A DNA stretch of 64,000 bases from Aneurinibacillus sp. REN35 (GCF_041379945.2 NZ_JBFTXJ020000001.1:248001-312000); one strand, 5' to 3'; numbered from the stretch's first letter, positions 51,704 through 61,835 are shown. Numbers and translations are program-made. The notes: generated from the letters alone by a model not told the origin.

Positions 51704-54559
51704 CTAGGAAAGGGGCAGCATAATTTCAACGGTTGTCCCTTTTTTCTCCCTGCTCATAATCCGTATAGTTCCTCGATGTGCCTGTACAATTTTATAACTA
51801 ATCATCAGTCCCAGTCCTGTCCCCTTTTCCTTCGTTGTATAGAAAGGCTCTCCTAATTTTTGAATCCGGTCTTCGGAAATACCGCTGCCCTGATCTATAA
51901 TACGAACGCGCTGCGCGTTGCGTTCCTGCGTGAGTTCAACAGTGATGACTCCTCCATGAGGCATGGCTTCAAGCGCGTTTTTCAACACATTAATAAACAC
52001 CTGTTTTAATTGGTTATCTTCACATTTAATCATAGGCAGATCAGGAGCGAAATCTGTTAGGATCTGTACATTGTTCATAAGGGCCTGACTATTGAGTAGA
52101 TCAATAACCTGCTGCAGCAAAAAGGAAAGCGACTGATATTTCACATTCATGACCTGAGGCTTGGCAAGCACCAGAAATTCATTGACGATCTGCTCAATTC
52201 TGTCCAATTCTGAGAGAATCATAGAGAAATACTCGTCCTTACTATGTCCTTCTCGTATAAATTGGATGAATCCCTTAATCGAGGTCAGGGGATTTCTTAT
52301 TTCATGTGCAACACCGGCCGCCAGCTTGCCTACTATGGAGAGCTTTTCTGATTTCCTCAGCAGTTCTTCCGTTCGTTTTAGGTCGGTAATGTCACGCCCG
52401 ATCGTAACGATGCCCTTGCGCTGCCCATCCGTATGAAAAAGAGGAACTTTGATAACGTCAAATACTTTGGGTTCCCCTATCCCTTGTGAAATGACTTCCT
52501 CTGAGCGCGTTTTGCTGCCGCCTTGCCATACCTGTTCATCGACCTCCGCACAGTGCAGAAACATCTCGCGATACTGATTGTGTAATACTGCTAATTCGTT
52601 GTCATGTTTTCCCTGATAGGAGAGAGTGTCCATCTGTAGTACGCGCAGGCAGAATTCGTTCGCTTCAATCCAGCGTCCTTCGGCATCCTTAAAACAAACG
52701 ATATCAGGCATCGCATTGATTAAGGTACGTAGCTGTGTTTCTCTTTCTTTCAGTGCTTCTTCCATTCGTTTGCGTTCCGTGATATCACACAATGTGGCGA
52801 CAAAGGCTACGATGTTTCCTTTTGTATCAGAAATGGGAGAAACAAAAACATTCACATCAATGAGCGTGCCATCCTTATTCTGGCGAACTGTCTCATACGA
52901 TGTCATATGTCTTGTGGATATAATTTCTTGAAACAATGCAATAAACTCATTGTACAGTGAAGGAGGAATGGTAGGCAGCGGACCTCCAATAATATCCCGT
53001 TCATTCCAACCAAACTTTCTCTCAAAAGCCCGGTTTATTTTTACGACATTGAACTGAAGATCAAGCACGACGATGGAATCAACTGTATTACGCAGAAATA
53101 AGTCCAATTGTTCCTTCGTTGATTGTAAGTCCTCTTCAAGCTGCTTATGGCGGGTGATGTCTTTGAAAATGCCGTATGCTCCAACGATCCCATGATCTGT
53201 GCACATAGGAATGCTCTCCACGCTTACATGAATATCATGTCCTTGTCTATGGAGGATGAGAGTCTCGTACTCTTGAATTTTTCCGCCGGCTGCTTGCATG
53301 AAGTGCTGTTTATTTATCGTCTGCTCTTCCGGGATGGCGAGGGAATATGCTGATCGACCCTGAAGTTCTTCTGCGGCATAGCCGAATAGCTTCTCGGCAG
53401 CAGGATTTGCCTGCAGTATATTTCCTTCTGCATCAAGGCAGAGGATGCCGTGCGGGTTGTGTTTAAAGAGGGAACAATGCCATTCGCTTGACTCCATCTC
53501 TCTTTTTGAAGAAGCTTGTACGATAGAAGTTGTAGAGGCAGCAAGCTGAGATTTTTGCATCGTCTTAGCCGGGTGGTTTTTACATTTTTGCGAGAGAGCG
53601 TAAGGCTGTGGTGTTCCCCATACGACGGCTCCAATGGGGGCGCCGCCATACATATAGGGAGTAAGTTCAAAATGCCATGTGTGCAGGCTGCACTCCGCTT
53701 TCCATTGTCTACTCGTCAGAATAGGAAAAGAAAAAGTGGGAGCGCCGTGTAAAAAGCGATAAGGGGTAATCCAGCCTTGCTCATAAAGCACAGGGGAGGC
53801 TTTGACCACATTTCCACCGCGGTCCATCACCAGGACAGGTGAAGCGATACCTAAAGAAATGATATGGTTAAAGTGCTCCTCAAGTCTGAAACGTTCATAT
53901 TCTAGCAGCGTATATAGGCTTTGTTCTACTGTATGTACCGCTCCCATAACGACAGATAACAACGAAGGATGCTGGGTTTTCCATAAGCCGGTCAGATTGA
54001 TTACACCCATAATATCTCGCGTCGCCGGGTCTCGAATTGGTGCCGCAGAGCATGTCCATTTCTGGACCTCTTGACAGAAATGCTCTCCGGCAAAAACCTG
54101 AATCGGAACGCCGGTAACCAGGGAGGTGCCGATCGCGTTTGTTCCGGCATGATGTTCTGCCCAGGAAGAACCGATGACGAAGTTCATGTCCTCAGCTTTT
54201 ACAAGCAGCGGGAGTGGGCCGTCTAAATATACGATATCACCAGAATCGTTAGTGATTGTGACCAATTGGTTTGCATCCGTTTTCGTATCTTTTATATGTG
54301 TAAGAATCGGTTTAAGGATAGGATGGAGGGACGTAGAGGTTAGGAACTCTTCCGTGCTTTTCTTAGAAAGGCGTACAGGTACTCTGTTATGGAGGGGGTT
54401 AATATTTTGTTCTAAACAGCGCCGCCATGAATCATGCATAAGGGGACGAACAGCTGGTTGAGTGCTGCTTCCGTAAACGAATTGTTCCCATTCTTGCTCG
54501 AGTTTCATTCTTTCTACTTTTGTATTCGTATAGGCATCAACAGCAATGAAGTGATTCAT
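51704..54559 (-). CDS. Soluble multi-PAS sensor histidine kinase with AcoR-like N-terminus
   Basis: A 951-residue kinase. The first ~330 residues match the sensor half of AcoR/DhaR-type sigma-54 activators (DSWRRCLEQNINPL, a GAF domain with SSWAEHHAGTNAIGTSL and FCQEVQKWTCSAAPI). Three PAS domains follow (NPHGILCLDAEGNILQANPA; VDSIVVLDLQFNVVKINRAF; MPDIVCFKDAEGRWIEANEF). The kinase core has HisKA with AAGVAHEIRNPLTSIKGF (His near 752) and HATPase_c with NVLKNALEAM, DQGSGIS and GTGLGL. There is no membrane segment, so the signal is cytoplasmic. No response regulator is adjacent, as for orphan sporulation-type kinases. ATG 54559 follows TTGGAGGAG. Confidence 0.9.
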   Translation of the reverse strand: MNHFIAVDAYTNTKVERMKLEQEWEQFVYGSSTQPAVRPLMHDSWRRCLEQNINPLHNRVPVRLSKKSTEEFLTSTSLHPILKPILTHIKDTKTDANQLVTITNDSGDIVYLDGPLPLLVKAEDMNFVIGSSWAEHHAGTNAIGTSLVTGVPIQVFAGEHFCQEVQKWTCSAAPIRDPATRDIMGVINLTGLWKTQHPSLLSVVMGAVHTVEQSLYTLLEYERFRLEEHFNHIISLGIASPVLVMDRGGNVVKASPVLYEQGWITPYRFLHGAPTFSFPILTSRQWKAECSLHTWHFELTPYMYGGAPIGAVVWGTPQPYALSQKCKNHPAKTMQKSQLAASTTSIVQASSKREMESSEWHCSLFKHNPHGILCLDAEGNILQANPAAEKLFGYAAEELQGRSAYSLAIPEEQTINKQHFMQAAGGKIQEYETLILHRQGHDIHVSVESIPMCTDHGIVGAYGIFKDITRHKQLEEDLQSTKEQLDLFLRNTVDSIVVLDLQFNVVKINRAFERKFGWNERDIIGGPLPTIPPSLYNEFIALFQEIISTRHMTSYETVRQNKDGTLIDVNVFVSPISDTKGNIVAFVATLCDITERKRMEEALKERETQLRTLINAMPDIVCFKDAEGRWIEANEFCLRVLQMDTLSYQGKHDNELAVLHNQYREMFLHCAEVDEQVWQGGSKTRSEEVISQGIGEPKVFDVIKVPLFHTDGQRKGIVTIGRDITDLKRTEELLRKSEKLSIVGKLAAGVAHEIRNPLTSIKGFIQFIREGHSKDEYFSMILSELDRIEQIVNEFLVLAKPQVMNVKYQSLSFLLQQVIDLLNSQALMNNVQILTDFAPDLPMIKCEDNQLKQVFINVLKNALEAMPHGGVITVELTQERNAQRVRIIDQGSGISEDRIQKLGEPFYTTKEKGTGLGLMISYKIVQAHRGTIRIMSREKKGTTVEIMLPLS

Positions 54560-54748
54560 GATTGACTCCTCCAAATCAATATACTGATTTTTTATTATTT
54601 AATAATAATTCAGTCGATAATTCAATGCTTTACTGTCTCAAAAACTGCATTGCTATATGCGAAAAACATTTCTGCTCTTATAGACGTCTTTCTACGTAAG
54701 ATAATGAGGAGGAGTGACATTAAGGAAACTACTCGTTCTTTTTCTATG

Positions 54749-54777
54749 TTGTCAACCTTCTTTTCTACAGATAATAT
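54749..54777 (+). promoter_or_regulatory. Sigma-A promoter for the 54818 operon
   Basis: TTGTCA (54749-54754), 17-base spacer, TAATAT (54772-54777), 41 bases before the start. Confidence 0.68.
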
Positions 54778-54817
54778 ATGATAGGGAGATAGTGAATACA
54801 GAAGGAGATACGGTTGA

Positions 54818-55822
54818 ATGCAAGTTGTAAAAATAGAGGAAGAACGTTCGTTTCCTAGAAAACAAAAATATCGTAGAAAAAAAAGGAAATGGATAGGGAT
54901 CAGCTTTCTATTGTGTATGTACCTGGTTTTCTCATCAGGTGCGCTTGTTTTGTACGGACCTTTTGAGAATGTGCGAAGCACGGTAATCGGAGCGGTATTG
55001 ACCAGTCGTCATCCATGGTATATTGAATATTTTTATCCTGCAAAGGTGCTCGCTAAATACAAGCCGGTTGGCATGGATAAGATGAGCGAAGGTCTAATGG
55101 AATCGGCAAACTTCTCGGACGTGAGCGACACTGGGATTGAAGTGATTCCAATTGAAGCAAAGAAATATAACGGCAGCCTGCTTGTGATTCATGATCCCAA
55201 GCGTGTGCATGTTGTTGTAACGAAGCACATTAATAATGTGGGGCAGACGGTTAGCGAGATGGTTAAAGATGCAGACGCGATCGGCGGCATTAATGCTGGC
55301 GGATTTTATGACGTGGCCGGGAAGGGAACCGGTGGTATTCCGATGGGAATTACGGTTTCGCGGGGCAGCTACATCAGCGGCGATCAGAGTACGCGTCAGC
55401 CGGTGGTAGGAATTACAAAGCAAGGTGCTCTCGTTGTAGGAAAATATAAATATGAAAAGCTGCAAGAGCTTGGCATAGAAGATGCGATTTCCTTCGGTCC
55501 TCAATTGGTGAAGAACGGTGAACCGTTTCTTGAGGAGGAAGACGGCTCGTGGGGGATTGCGCCTCGCTCAGCAATCGGGCAGCGAAGTGATGGGTCCATC
55601 CTGCTGTTAGCTATATCGGGTCGGGGAAGTGACGGTGTGGGAGCTACGCTGCTTGATTGTGAGAAGATTATGTTGGATCATGGAGCAGAGATTGCCGCCA
55701 ATTTGGATGGTGGATACAGTTCAGAATTATATTATCAAGACGATTTTTTGGTAGCACCCTCTAATCCCCTTGGAGAGCGCTATGTAGCTACCAGTTTTGT
55801 CGTAGACGGAGTGAAGAAGTAG
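54818..55822 (+). CDS. Membrane-anchored phosphodiester glycosidase (NAGPA) domain protein
   Basis: A 334-residue protein: a basic cytoplasmic N-terminus, one signal anchor (residues about 28-50, GISFLLCMYLVFSSGALVLYG) and an extracytoplasmic NAGPA domain. Family motifs GGINAGGFYD, PMGITVSRG and ANLDGGYSSELYY (canonical LDGGGSST) are visible. Bacterial members take part in exopolysaccharide or wall-teichoic acid turnover. It overlaps the next gene by one base. GAAGGAGAT precedes ATG 54818. Confidence 0.88.
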   Translation: MQVVKIEEERSFPRKQKYRRKKRKWIGISFLLCMYLVFSSGALVLYGPFENVRSTVIGAVLTSRHPWYIEYFYPAKVLAKYKPVGMDKMSEGLMESANFSDVSDTGIEVIPIEAKKYNGSLLVIHDPKRVHVVVTKHINNVGQTVSEMVKDADAIGGINAGGFYDVAGKGTGGIPMGITVSRGSYISGDQSTRQPVVGITKQGALVVGKYKYEKLQELGIEDAISFGPQLVKNGEPFLEEEDGSWGIAPRSAIGQRSDGSILLLAISGRGSDGVGATLLDCEKIMLDHGAEIAANLDGGYSSELYYQDDFLVAPSNPLGERYVATSFVVDGVKK

Positions 55823-56520
55823 TGGCAGGGATGAAGAAAACACGTAAAGCGCTGTTTTGGATTAGTACCATTATGCTTGTCAGCGTTCTTCAGGTAGGTG
55901 TTCTGCAGCAGGTTGATGAATTCCTTGCGCCGCCTTCATTAGAGATGAAGCAGGCGGCGGCTGCGGAGAAGACGGAGCGAACGCTTGCGCCTCCGGAAGA
56001 AGTCGTGCAGTCTGCCATGACATCCGATGCGCAGCGGCTTGCTTACGTAATGCAGGATAACGCACATACCATTATGATTCAAGATAAAAACGGGACCGTT
56101 GACTCGGTGGAAGAAGAGGGAAACATTACGTATATGAAGTGGCTCGGAAAGTCCAATACGCTGCTTTATATGGTAGAGAAGCGCAAGGGACAGGAGATGC
56201 GTCTGCTTCAGATGGCGCATGATGAACCTGTTGTCGTATATGAATGGTCTAGCAAGAAAGAAAAGGTAGAGGATGTTTTCTTCTCTCCGTATCTTGAGTT
56301 CTTTTATGTGCATATGAAGGATGAGAACCGAGATGAATTATATAAGTATACGGCTTCACAAGGCCTGCAGAAGCTGCAGATCGGCGCCGTACGTATTGCA
56401 AGCATTGACTATGATGAAAAAAACGATATCCTGTATATTTCCAATACAAAGGGAAGGCTATGGGAATTTAAGGACGGGGCGATGCATCGATCATCATTGA
56501 AAGTGCAGGAGTTTTCGTAA
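55822..56520 (+). CDS. Membrane-anchored hypothetical protein with propeller-like repeats
   Basis: A 232-residue protein with an N-terminal anchor (ALFWISTIMLVSVLQVGVL) and a spacer rich in Ala and Glu. Repeats such as AQRLAYVMQDNAHTIMIQD and MKWLGKSNTLLYMVEK resemble TolB/PD40 blades, though only about four are present. The start is GTG 55822, overlapping the upstream stop, or ATG 55831. It forms an operon with the NAGPA-domain gene and probably works at the same site. No known family name. Confidence 0.72.
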   Translation: MAGMKKTRKALFWISTIMLVSVLQVGVLQQVDEFLAPPSLEMKQAAAAEKTERTLAPPEEVVQSAMTSDAQRLAYVMQDNAHTIMIQDKNGTVDSVEEEGNITYMKWLGKSNTLLYMVEKRKGQEMRLLQMAHDEPVVVYEWSSKKEKVEDVFFSPYLEFFYVHMKDENRDELYKYTASQGLQKLQIGAVRIASIDYDEKNDILYISNTKGRLWEFKDGAMHRSSLKVQEFS

Positions 56521-56590
56521 GAACATTACAGCATGATAGTCTGGATACGTTTTCCTAGCTACTAGGTTCTCCCCTTTATCGTACTTATAG

Positions 56591-56630
56591 AAAACAAGCT
56601 AGCCCGAGGAAAAGGGCTGGCTTGTTTTAG
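56591..56630. terminator. Bidirectional terminator
   Basis: AAAACAAGCTAGCCC and GGGCTGGCTTGTTTT pair with one G-T, between convergent genes. Confidence 0.85.
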
Positions 56631-56647
56631 GTTGTATAGGGCAGATT

Positions 56648-57088
56648 CTATTGATAATCTTTAAACTCAATTTTTGTAATGGTTATGTTCGTTTCTCCGC
56701 CGGGAGTGACGAGTACCATCTCTTCGTCTAGCGCATGTAGCAGCAGCTGCCGTCCAACCGGAGATAAAAAGGAAATATAGCCGCGCGTAGGGTCGCTTTG
56801 TTCTGGAAAGCAAATCGTGAAATGTTCTATATAATTGTCTTCTTTGAACAATACAGCAACCTGGCAGCCGATAAATACCTTTGAAAGAGCCGGGTAGGTA
56901 CTTTTTTCGTCATCCGATAGAAATGCTTCAACTTCAGCGACATACCGCTTGAAGAAGTTGAAGTCTCTGTCGTGAACCATAGTAGAGGAGACATATAAAT
57001 CCAAAAGTTCTGTTGTGTTCTCTTCAATGTAAATGAGTTGTTTAATTAGGCTTTTTCGCAAAGGGTAGTAGGTGAGACTATGGTTCAT
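56648..57088 (-). CDS. GreA/GreB-like transcription factor (C-terminal domain)
   Basis: A 146-residue protein. Its C-terminal ~75 residues match the FKBP-like domain of GreA/Rnk proteins: VFIGCQVAVLF, YISFLSPVGRQLLLHAL (canonical ISxxSPxGxALLG) and a final VLVTPGGETNITI. The N-terminal half is helical but lacks the long coiled coil with acidic tip of true GreA, so transcript cleavage is doubtful. It is likelier an RNA polymerase-binding regulator. Monocistronic. Confidence 0.8.
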   Translation of the reverse strand: MNHSLTYYPLRKSLIKQLIYIEENTTELLDLYVSSTMVHDRDFNFFKRYVAEVEAFLSDDEKSTYPALSKVFIGCQVAVLFKEDNYIEHFTICFPEQSDPTRGYISFLSPVGRQLLLHALDEEMVLVTPGGETNITITKIEFKDYQ

Positions 57089-57251
57089 CGTAGATAGCCT
57101 CCTTACCTGGATGTAGCCGCTTGCAAAATTTGTTTTTCATGTCCATGTTGCGCCCTCCTTAATAAATAAAAAAATGGAGATTCCCGTAATCAGGGACCTC
57201 ACTCACATCTTATCATGCTTTCAACTGCGGAGGAACAGCAGAATAAAAGAA

Positions 57252-57287
57252 GCCTTCTATATGCAGGATGGCACATATAGAAGGCAC
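57252..57287 (-). terminator. Terminator after the pspA operon
   Basis: GCCTTCTATATG and CATATAGAAGGC form a perfect 12-bp stem; a T-rich stretch follows on the minus strand. Confidence 0.82.
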
Positions 57288-57293
57288 GGCTTA

Positions 57294-57959
57294 TTATACG
57301 GTGGTATGCGTAGTTTCCTTCAACTGCTTTAATTCCCGTTGGATATCTTCTTGCAGAGAGGGAGAGATGGAGTGATGTGATTGGGTAGGCTGTAAGAACT
57401 GGGTAGTGGCGTCTGCCTCAGCTTCTAATCGCATGATTCGTTCCTCCATCCGTGCGAACCCTGTCGCTACCTGTCCCGTATTCCATGAGCTATATACTTG
57501 ATTCATTTGTGTAATGGATTGTGCTAGATTGCTTCTTGAAAGCAGGAGCAGATGCTTATGCTTATATTCATTGTAGCGTTGGATAAGCTGATCTAGCACC
57601 TGGCGCAGTTGCTGGGTTTGCTTTTGTATCGTTTGATGCTGCTCGCGGTAGGCAGCAGCTTTCTGTTCGTACAATAGCTTGTCCTGTAACGCTAAGGCAG
57701 CAATGGTCTCTTCTCCCTGCTCGACGGCCAATTTGGCCTGACGGCTTCGTTTTGTTATTGTCTCCTCGGCTTCGTGCAAGAAAGCCTGCTGTCTCCTTTC
57801 TAGAAAAAGCTGCTGGGTAAGAGCTTTTTGCCCATTAGCAATTTCCTTCTCCATTTCCCGAATATAGTGATTGAGCATATGGATTGGGTCTTCTGCCCGA
57901 TCAAGCAGGGTATGGATTTCAGCTGTAGCGATGTCCTTCATTCTTTTCATGATTCCCAT
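57294..57959 (-). CDS. pspA: PspA/IM30 family envelope-stress protein
   Basis: A 221-residue coiled-coil protein of the PspA/LiaH family, which forms oligomers on damaged membranes. The N-terminal MKRMKDIATAEIHTLLDRAEDP and YIREMEKEIANGQKAL are typical (amphipathic membrane-binding helix, then hairpin). It lacks Cys and membrane segments. The start lies 41 bases inside the upstream gene, so the two are co-translated. Regulation by envelope stress is expected from the family; no LiaRS-type system is next to it. Confidence 0.9.
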   Translation of the reverse strand: MGIMKRMKDIATAEIHTLLDRAEDPIHMLNHYIREMEKEIANGQKALTQQLFLERRQQAFLHEAEETITKRSRQAKLAVEQGEETIAALALQDKLLYEQKAAAYREQHQTIQKQTQQLRQVLDQLIQRYNEYKHKHLLLLSRSNLAQSITQMNQVYSSWNTGQVATGFARMEERIMRLEAEADATTQFLQPTQSHHSISPSLQEDIQRELKQLKETTHTTV

Positions 57960-58365
57960 GAGATGTTTCCTCCTTTAATTTGGTTTGCTTTCGTTCCCAT
58001 TCATCTAGAAAATCAGGGGGTGAATACGTTTGTGTATACATGTGCTCATTGTGTGCTGCATCAGTCATCACAGAATAGAGCGGACGCGAGGATCGTCTTT
58101 TGCGAATCCATAAAAATACGAAAATACCAACTGACAGCCAAAACACCAAGGATAACAGCGACCCAATGTAATGGAAAAGGCTCATGTGATGAGGCCCCCG
58201 CGTCACATGGGGCTGGTGAGGGGAGAAATTGGGTTGCATGGCATGGTGATGGCTGGATGCAAAAGCGTTAGACCCTCCAAAAAATTGGATCACCCATACC
58301 GCTGCAAGCATCAGAAGGACGCTAAACAACACTCGTTTCCCTAAGGTTGCTCTTTTTTTACTCAC
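57919..58365 (-). CDS. His-rich membrane protein encoded with PspA
   Basis: A 148-residue protein: a signal-like hydrophobic segment (residues about 11-35, VLFSVLLMLAAVWVIQFF), an outside loop rich in His (SSHHHAMQPN, PHQPHVTRGPHHMSLFHY), a second membrane helix (LLSLVFWLSVGIFVFLWI) and a charged cytoplasmic tail. The His cluster could bind metal. The start is GTG 58365 behind AAAGGAGAAAG. The 41-base overlap with pspA suggests a membrane partner or sensor for PspA. No known family. Confidence 0.72.
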   Translation of the reverse strand: MSKKRATLGKRVLFSVLLMLAAVWVIQFFGGSNAFASSHHHAMQPNFSPHQPHVTRGPHHMSLFHYIGSLLSLVFWLSVGIFVFLWIRKRRSSRPLYSVMTDAAHNEHMYTQTYSPPDFLDEWERKQTKLKEETSHGNHEKNEGHRYS

Positions 58366-58629
58366 TTTTCTTTCTCCTTTCGTTCTATTTGTTCTTATCT
58401 TAGAAGAACACTATGGGAGAAGTACGGAAAAAGTGTGGGAAATTGCGGAGTGCACAGGGGATACACACCTCTATGAAATGCGATAGCTAGACTTTTATTC
58501 TTTTTCTGTATAGCTGGCGATTCGGTATTGGTATTGGACGAAATAAAAAATGACCCTATGATTAAGATATACAACAATACCAGTTGCCAAATGAAGATGA
58601 GCATGGTTTGAGAGTGGGGAGGCAAGGGG

Positions 58630-59553
58630 ATGGATGTTTTATTTCCTATCGTAGTAAATGTAATTGTGCCGGTATTTTCTCTTATTGTGCTGGGGGGGTT
58701 TTTGCACAGAAAGTTTCACTTTGATATGAACACCTTATCGAAGCTTACGACATATTTTCTTTTCCCGGCGGTAAGCTTTGTCAATATTTATCAAAGTAAC
58801 ATGGGAGGCGACATCATCGGCAGCATCATTGGCTTTTTGCTGCTGCAAAGTTTATGCCTGATGATCCTTAGTGCTGGCATTGCCAAAATGGCCGGGTTTG
58901 ATCGCGGGCTTTCGGCCGCATTTAAAAACAGTGTCGTATTGAACAACTCCGGGAATTTTGGATTGCCGGTCAGCCAGCTTGTTTTTCAGAACAATCCGCT
59001 TGGGCTGTCTATTCAGGTTGTGGTCGTTATTTTTCAAAATCTCCTCACGTATACATATGGCATCATGAACTCGGTCTCGGTTAATGCTAACGGTACAAAA
59101 GCTTTGCGGGAGTTCTTAAAGAATCCGATCTTCTATGCGTTACTGCTTGGTTTGTTGTGTAATGCATTGGCAATTACCGTGCCGACATTTTTATGGAAAC
59201 CGATTGAGAATAGTGCTAATGCTTTCCTTGCGATTGCACTCATCACGCTTGGCGCACAAAGCGCATATCTGAAGATCAAGCACTTTTCACTGCCGCTTGT
59301 GTTAAGTCTTATTGGACGGCTGCTGCTATCGCCGACCGTTGCTCTTCTCATTATCTTATCGCTTGGACTTGATGGCACATTAGCCCAAGCACTTCTGATT
59401 GCCAGCTCGTTTCCTACATCAAGAAATAGTGCGCTGTTTGCACTGGAGTATAACAATCATCCTGAATATGCAGCGCAAGCGGTGCTCCTGTCTACGCTGT
59501 GCAGCAGTGTAACCGTAACCGTTGTTGTGTATGCATCCAAGCTTTTGTTTTAG
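58630..59553 (+). CDS. AEC (auxin efflux carrier) family transporter
   Basis: A 307-residue carrier of about ten helices in two inverted halves. Recognisable parts are VFSLIVLGGFLHRKFHFD at the start, FKNSVVLNNSGNFGLPVSQLVF (in part LNNSGNFGLP, the unwound-helix motif) and IALITLGAQSAYLK. Bacterial members move malate, malonate or other organic acids. ATG 58630 follows GGGGAGGC. Substrate cannot be told. Confidence 0.88.
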   Translation: MDVLFPIVVNVIVPVFSLIVLGGFLHRKFHFDMNTLSKLTTYFLFPAVSFVNIYQSNMGGDIIGSIIGFLLLQSLCLMILSAGIAKMAGFDRGLSAAFKNSVVLNNSGNFGLPVSQLVFQNNPLGLSIQVVVVIFQNLLTYTYGIMNSVSVNANGTKALREFLKNPIFYALLLGLLCNALAITVPTFLWKPIENSANAFLAIALITLGAQSAYLKIKHFSLPLVLSLIGRLLLSPTVALLIILSLGLDGTLAQALLIASSFPTSRNSALFALEYNNHPEYAAQAVLLSTLCSSVTVTVVVYASKLLF

Positions 59554-59590
59554 GGGGCTGACTCAAAAGAGTGTGAGTTTGGCCCTTTTT
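59553..59590 (+). terminator. Imperfect terminator hairpin after the AEC gene
   Basis: AGGGGGCTGACTC pairs imperfectly with GAGTTTGGCCCTTT, then TTT. The GGGCTGACTCAAAAG wording also resembles transposon ends, but no partner end was found. Confidence 0.6.
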
Positions 59591-59737
59591 TGTGTACATG
59601 GTTGAATAAAGATGCCGCTGGTTCGTTTGGTAGGTACGGCAGTGTGGTATGTCTTTACATGTACAGCCTGAGTTCGCTTCGTTTGTATGAATTACATATG
59701 CGAGTCTACTACCTTTAACAGAGCGGAGGAATAAAAC

Positions 59738-61816
59738 ATGAATAAAGACCAACAGCCAAAGCCTATTAATGAACACAGCAAGGATGAGCAGCTAGAGGAG
59801 TACCGCGTAGACAATAACGGAAAAAAGCTTACAACAAATCAAGGTGTACGTGTATCTGATACGGAACATTCCCTAAAAGCGGGCGAGCGCGGACCTACAT
59901 TGATGGAGGACTTCCATTTTCGGGAGAAGATGACTCATTTTGACCATGAGCGGATTCCTGAGCGCGTGGTGCACGCCAGAGGATACGGAGCCCACGGGTA
60001 TTTCGAGGTGTATGAATCAATGGCGGAGTACACCCGAGCGAAATTCTTACAGGACCCGTCTGTGAAGACGCCGGTATTCGTTCGTTTTTCTACCGTGGCA
60101 GGTTCTCGAGGTTCCGGTGATACGGTGCGGGATGTGAGGGGATTTGCGACCAAGTTCTACACGGAAGAAGGCAACTATGATTTAGTGGGAAACAATATTC
60201 CGATCTTCTTCATTCAAGATGCGATTAAGTTTCCAGATTTGGTACACTCCTTTAAGCCAGAGCCGCATAATGAAATGCCGCAAGCATCTACAGCCCACGA
60301 TACATTCTGGGACTTCGTTGCCAATAATACAGAGACCGCTCATATGATTATGTGGGCGATGTCTGATCGGGCGATCCCGCGAAGCTATCGGATGATGGAG
60401 GGATTCGGCGTTCATACTTTCCGTCTCGTCAATGCGCAGGGCAGAGCGCGGTTCGTCAAATTCCACTGGAAACCAGTTCTTGGCGTCCATTCTCTTGTGT
60501 GGGATGAGGCACAAAAATTGGCCGGAAAGGACCCTGATTTCCATCGTCGCGATCTTTGGGAAGCGATTGAAATGGGGAATTATCCGGAATATGAGCTTGG
60601 TGTTCAGATGATTGAAGAAGAGGATGAATTCAAATTTGACTTTGATATTCTAGACCCGACAAAACTGTGGCCAGAAGAATTGGTGCCGGTTAAAATCATC
60701 GGAAAAATGACGTTAAACCGCAATCAAGATAATGTGTTTGCGGAGACGGAGCAGGTGGCGTTCCATCCGGGGAATGTTGTACCGGGAATTGATTTTACCA
60801 ACGACCCGCTGCTGCAGGGACGGCTCTTCTCTTACACGGACACCCAACTGATTCGTCTGGGTGGCCCAAACCATCATGAGCTTCCGATTAATAGACCTGT
60901 ATGTCCGTTCCATAATAATCAGTATGATGGCTACCATCGCATGACGATTAATCGCGGGCCTGTCGCCTATCATAAGAATTCGCTGCAGGGAAATTATCCA
61001 GAGCCTGCATCAGAAGAAGAGGGCGGTTATGTCCATTACCAGGAGAAGGTGGAAGGTCGGAAAATTCGTCAACGGAGTGAGAGTTTTAAGGACCATTACT
61101 CACAGGCGACGCTGTTCTGGAATAGCATGACGGAAGTAGAAAAGCAGCACATCATCAAAGCCTTCCGCTTTGAGGTAGGAAAAGTGAAAAATAAGGATGT
61201 ACAGCAGCAGGTAGTAGACATGTTCAGCAATGTAGATCCTTATCTGGCAGAGCAAATCGCTATTGGTGTCGGAGCCAAAGCGCCGGCGGGAGCACAAGGA
61301 ACGGGAGTGACTGCCTCTTCTCCGGCTTTAAGCCAAGAGAATACGGTGAAGGTTCCGCAAACAAGAAAGGTTGCTCTTTTGGCTGAGAATGGCTTTAATG
61401 ATGCGGATGTAGCACAGGTTATGGAGGCGCTGCAAAAGGTTGGAGTAACCGCAGAGATCATCAGCAATCATTTAGGTACAATCACGGGTACGAGCGGTCA
61501 GCAGCTTGAAGTAACCCACACGTTTCTAACGAGTGATTCTGTCTTGTTTGACGCTGTGTATGTAGCTGGGGGACAGCAAAGTGTTAAGATATTAAAAGGG
61601 CAGAAAGAAGCGGTGAAATTCATCGACGAAGCCTTCGGTCATTATAAGGCGATAGGCGCTTCTAATGAAGGGGTGGAACTGCTTGCCGCCGCAGGCATCG
61701 AGCCTACAGCCCAGGAGCCTGGAGTAGTAATAGGAGCAGGGCAGGAGGCAGGTTCCTTCCATGAGAAGTTGATTGAGGCGATTACGCAGCATCGTCATTG
61801 GGCGAGAGCGGTATAG
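59738..61816 (+). CDS. katE: Large-subunit catalase (KatE/HPII type) with C-terminal DJ-1-like domain
   Basis: A 692-residue monofunctional heme catalase that degrades H2O2. The catalytic His is in [16 protein letters not shown], the Asn in [12 protein letters not shown], and the proximal Tyr in [19 protein letters not shown] (RxFxY). A linker follows and then a flavodoxin/DJ-1-like domain (about residues 545-690, [16 protein letters not shown]), as in clade 2 catalases. Often a sporulation or general-stress gene in Bacillales; no SigB or PerR site was clear upstream. GCGGAGGAA precedes ATG 59738. Confidence 0.95.
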   Translation: MNKDQQPKPINEHSKDEQLEEYRVDNNGKKLTTNQGVRVSDTEHSLKAGERGPTLMEDFHFREKMTHFDHERIPERVVHARGYGAHGYFEVYESMAEYTRAKFLQDPSVKTPVFVRFSTVAGSRGSGDTVRDVRGFATKFYTEEGNYDLVGNNIPIFFIQDAIKFPDLVHSFKPEPHNEMPQASTAHDTFWDFVANNTETAHMIMWAMSDRAIPRSYRMMEGFGVHTFRLVNAQGRARFVKFHWKPVLGVHSLVWDEAQKLAGKDPDFHRRDLWEAIEMGNYPEYELGVQMIEEEDEFKFDFDILDPTKLWPEELVPVKIIGKMTLNRNQDNVFAETEQVAFHPGNVVPGIDFTNDPLLQGRLFSYTDTQLIRLGGPNHHELPINRPVCPFHNNQYDGYHRMTINRGPVAYHKNSLQGNYPEPASEEEGGYVHYQEKVEGRKIRQRSESFKDHYSQATLFWNSMTEVEKQHIIKAFRFEVGKVKNKDVQQQVVDMFSNVDPYLAEQIAIGVGAKAPAGAQGTGVTASSPALSQENTVKVPQTRKVALLAENGFNDADVAQVMEALQKVGVTAEIISNHLGTITGTSGQQLEVTHTFLTSDSVLFDAVYVAGGQQSVKILKGQKEAVKFIDEAFGHYKAIGASNEGVELLAAAGIEPTAQEPGVVIGAGQEAGSFHEKLIEAITQHRHWARAV

Positions 61817-61835
61817 GTATTTTACTAGCTCGATA

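Noticed and set aside
58395-58625. 76-codon minus-strand frame with a hydrophobic start
   Set aside because: No ribosome binding site, low-complexity composition and it overlaps the region upstream of the AEC gene.
59553-59590. Third copy of the MITE-like repeat
   Set aside because: Only the GGGCTGACTCAAAAG wording is similar; the body and internal hairpin of the repeat are absent, so it is treated as a terminator.
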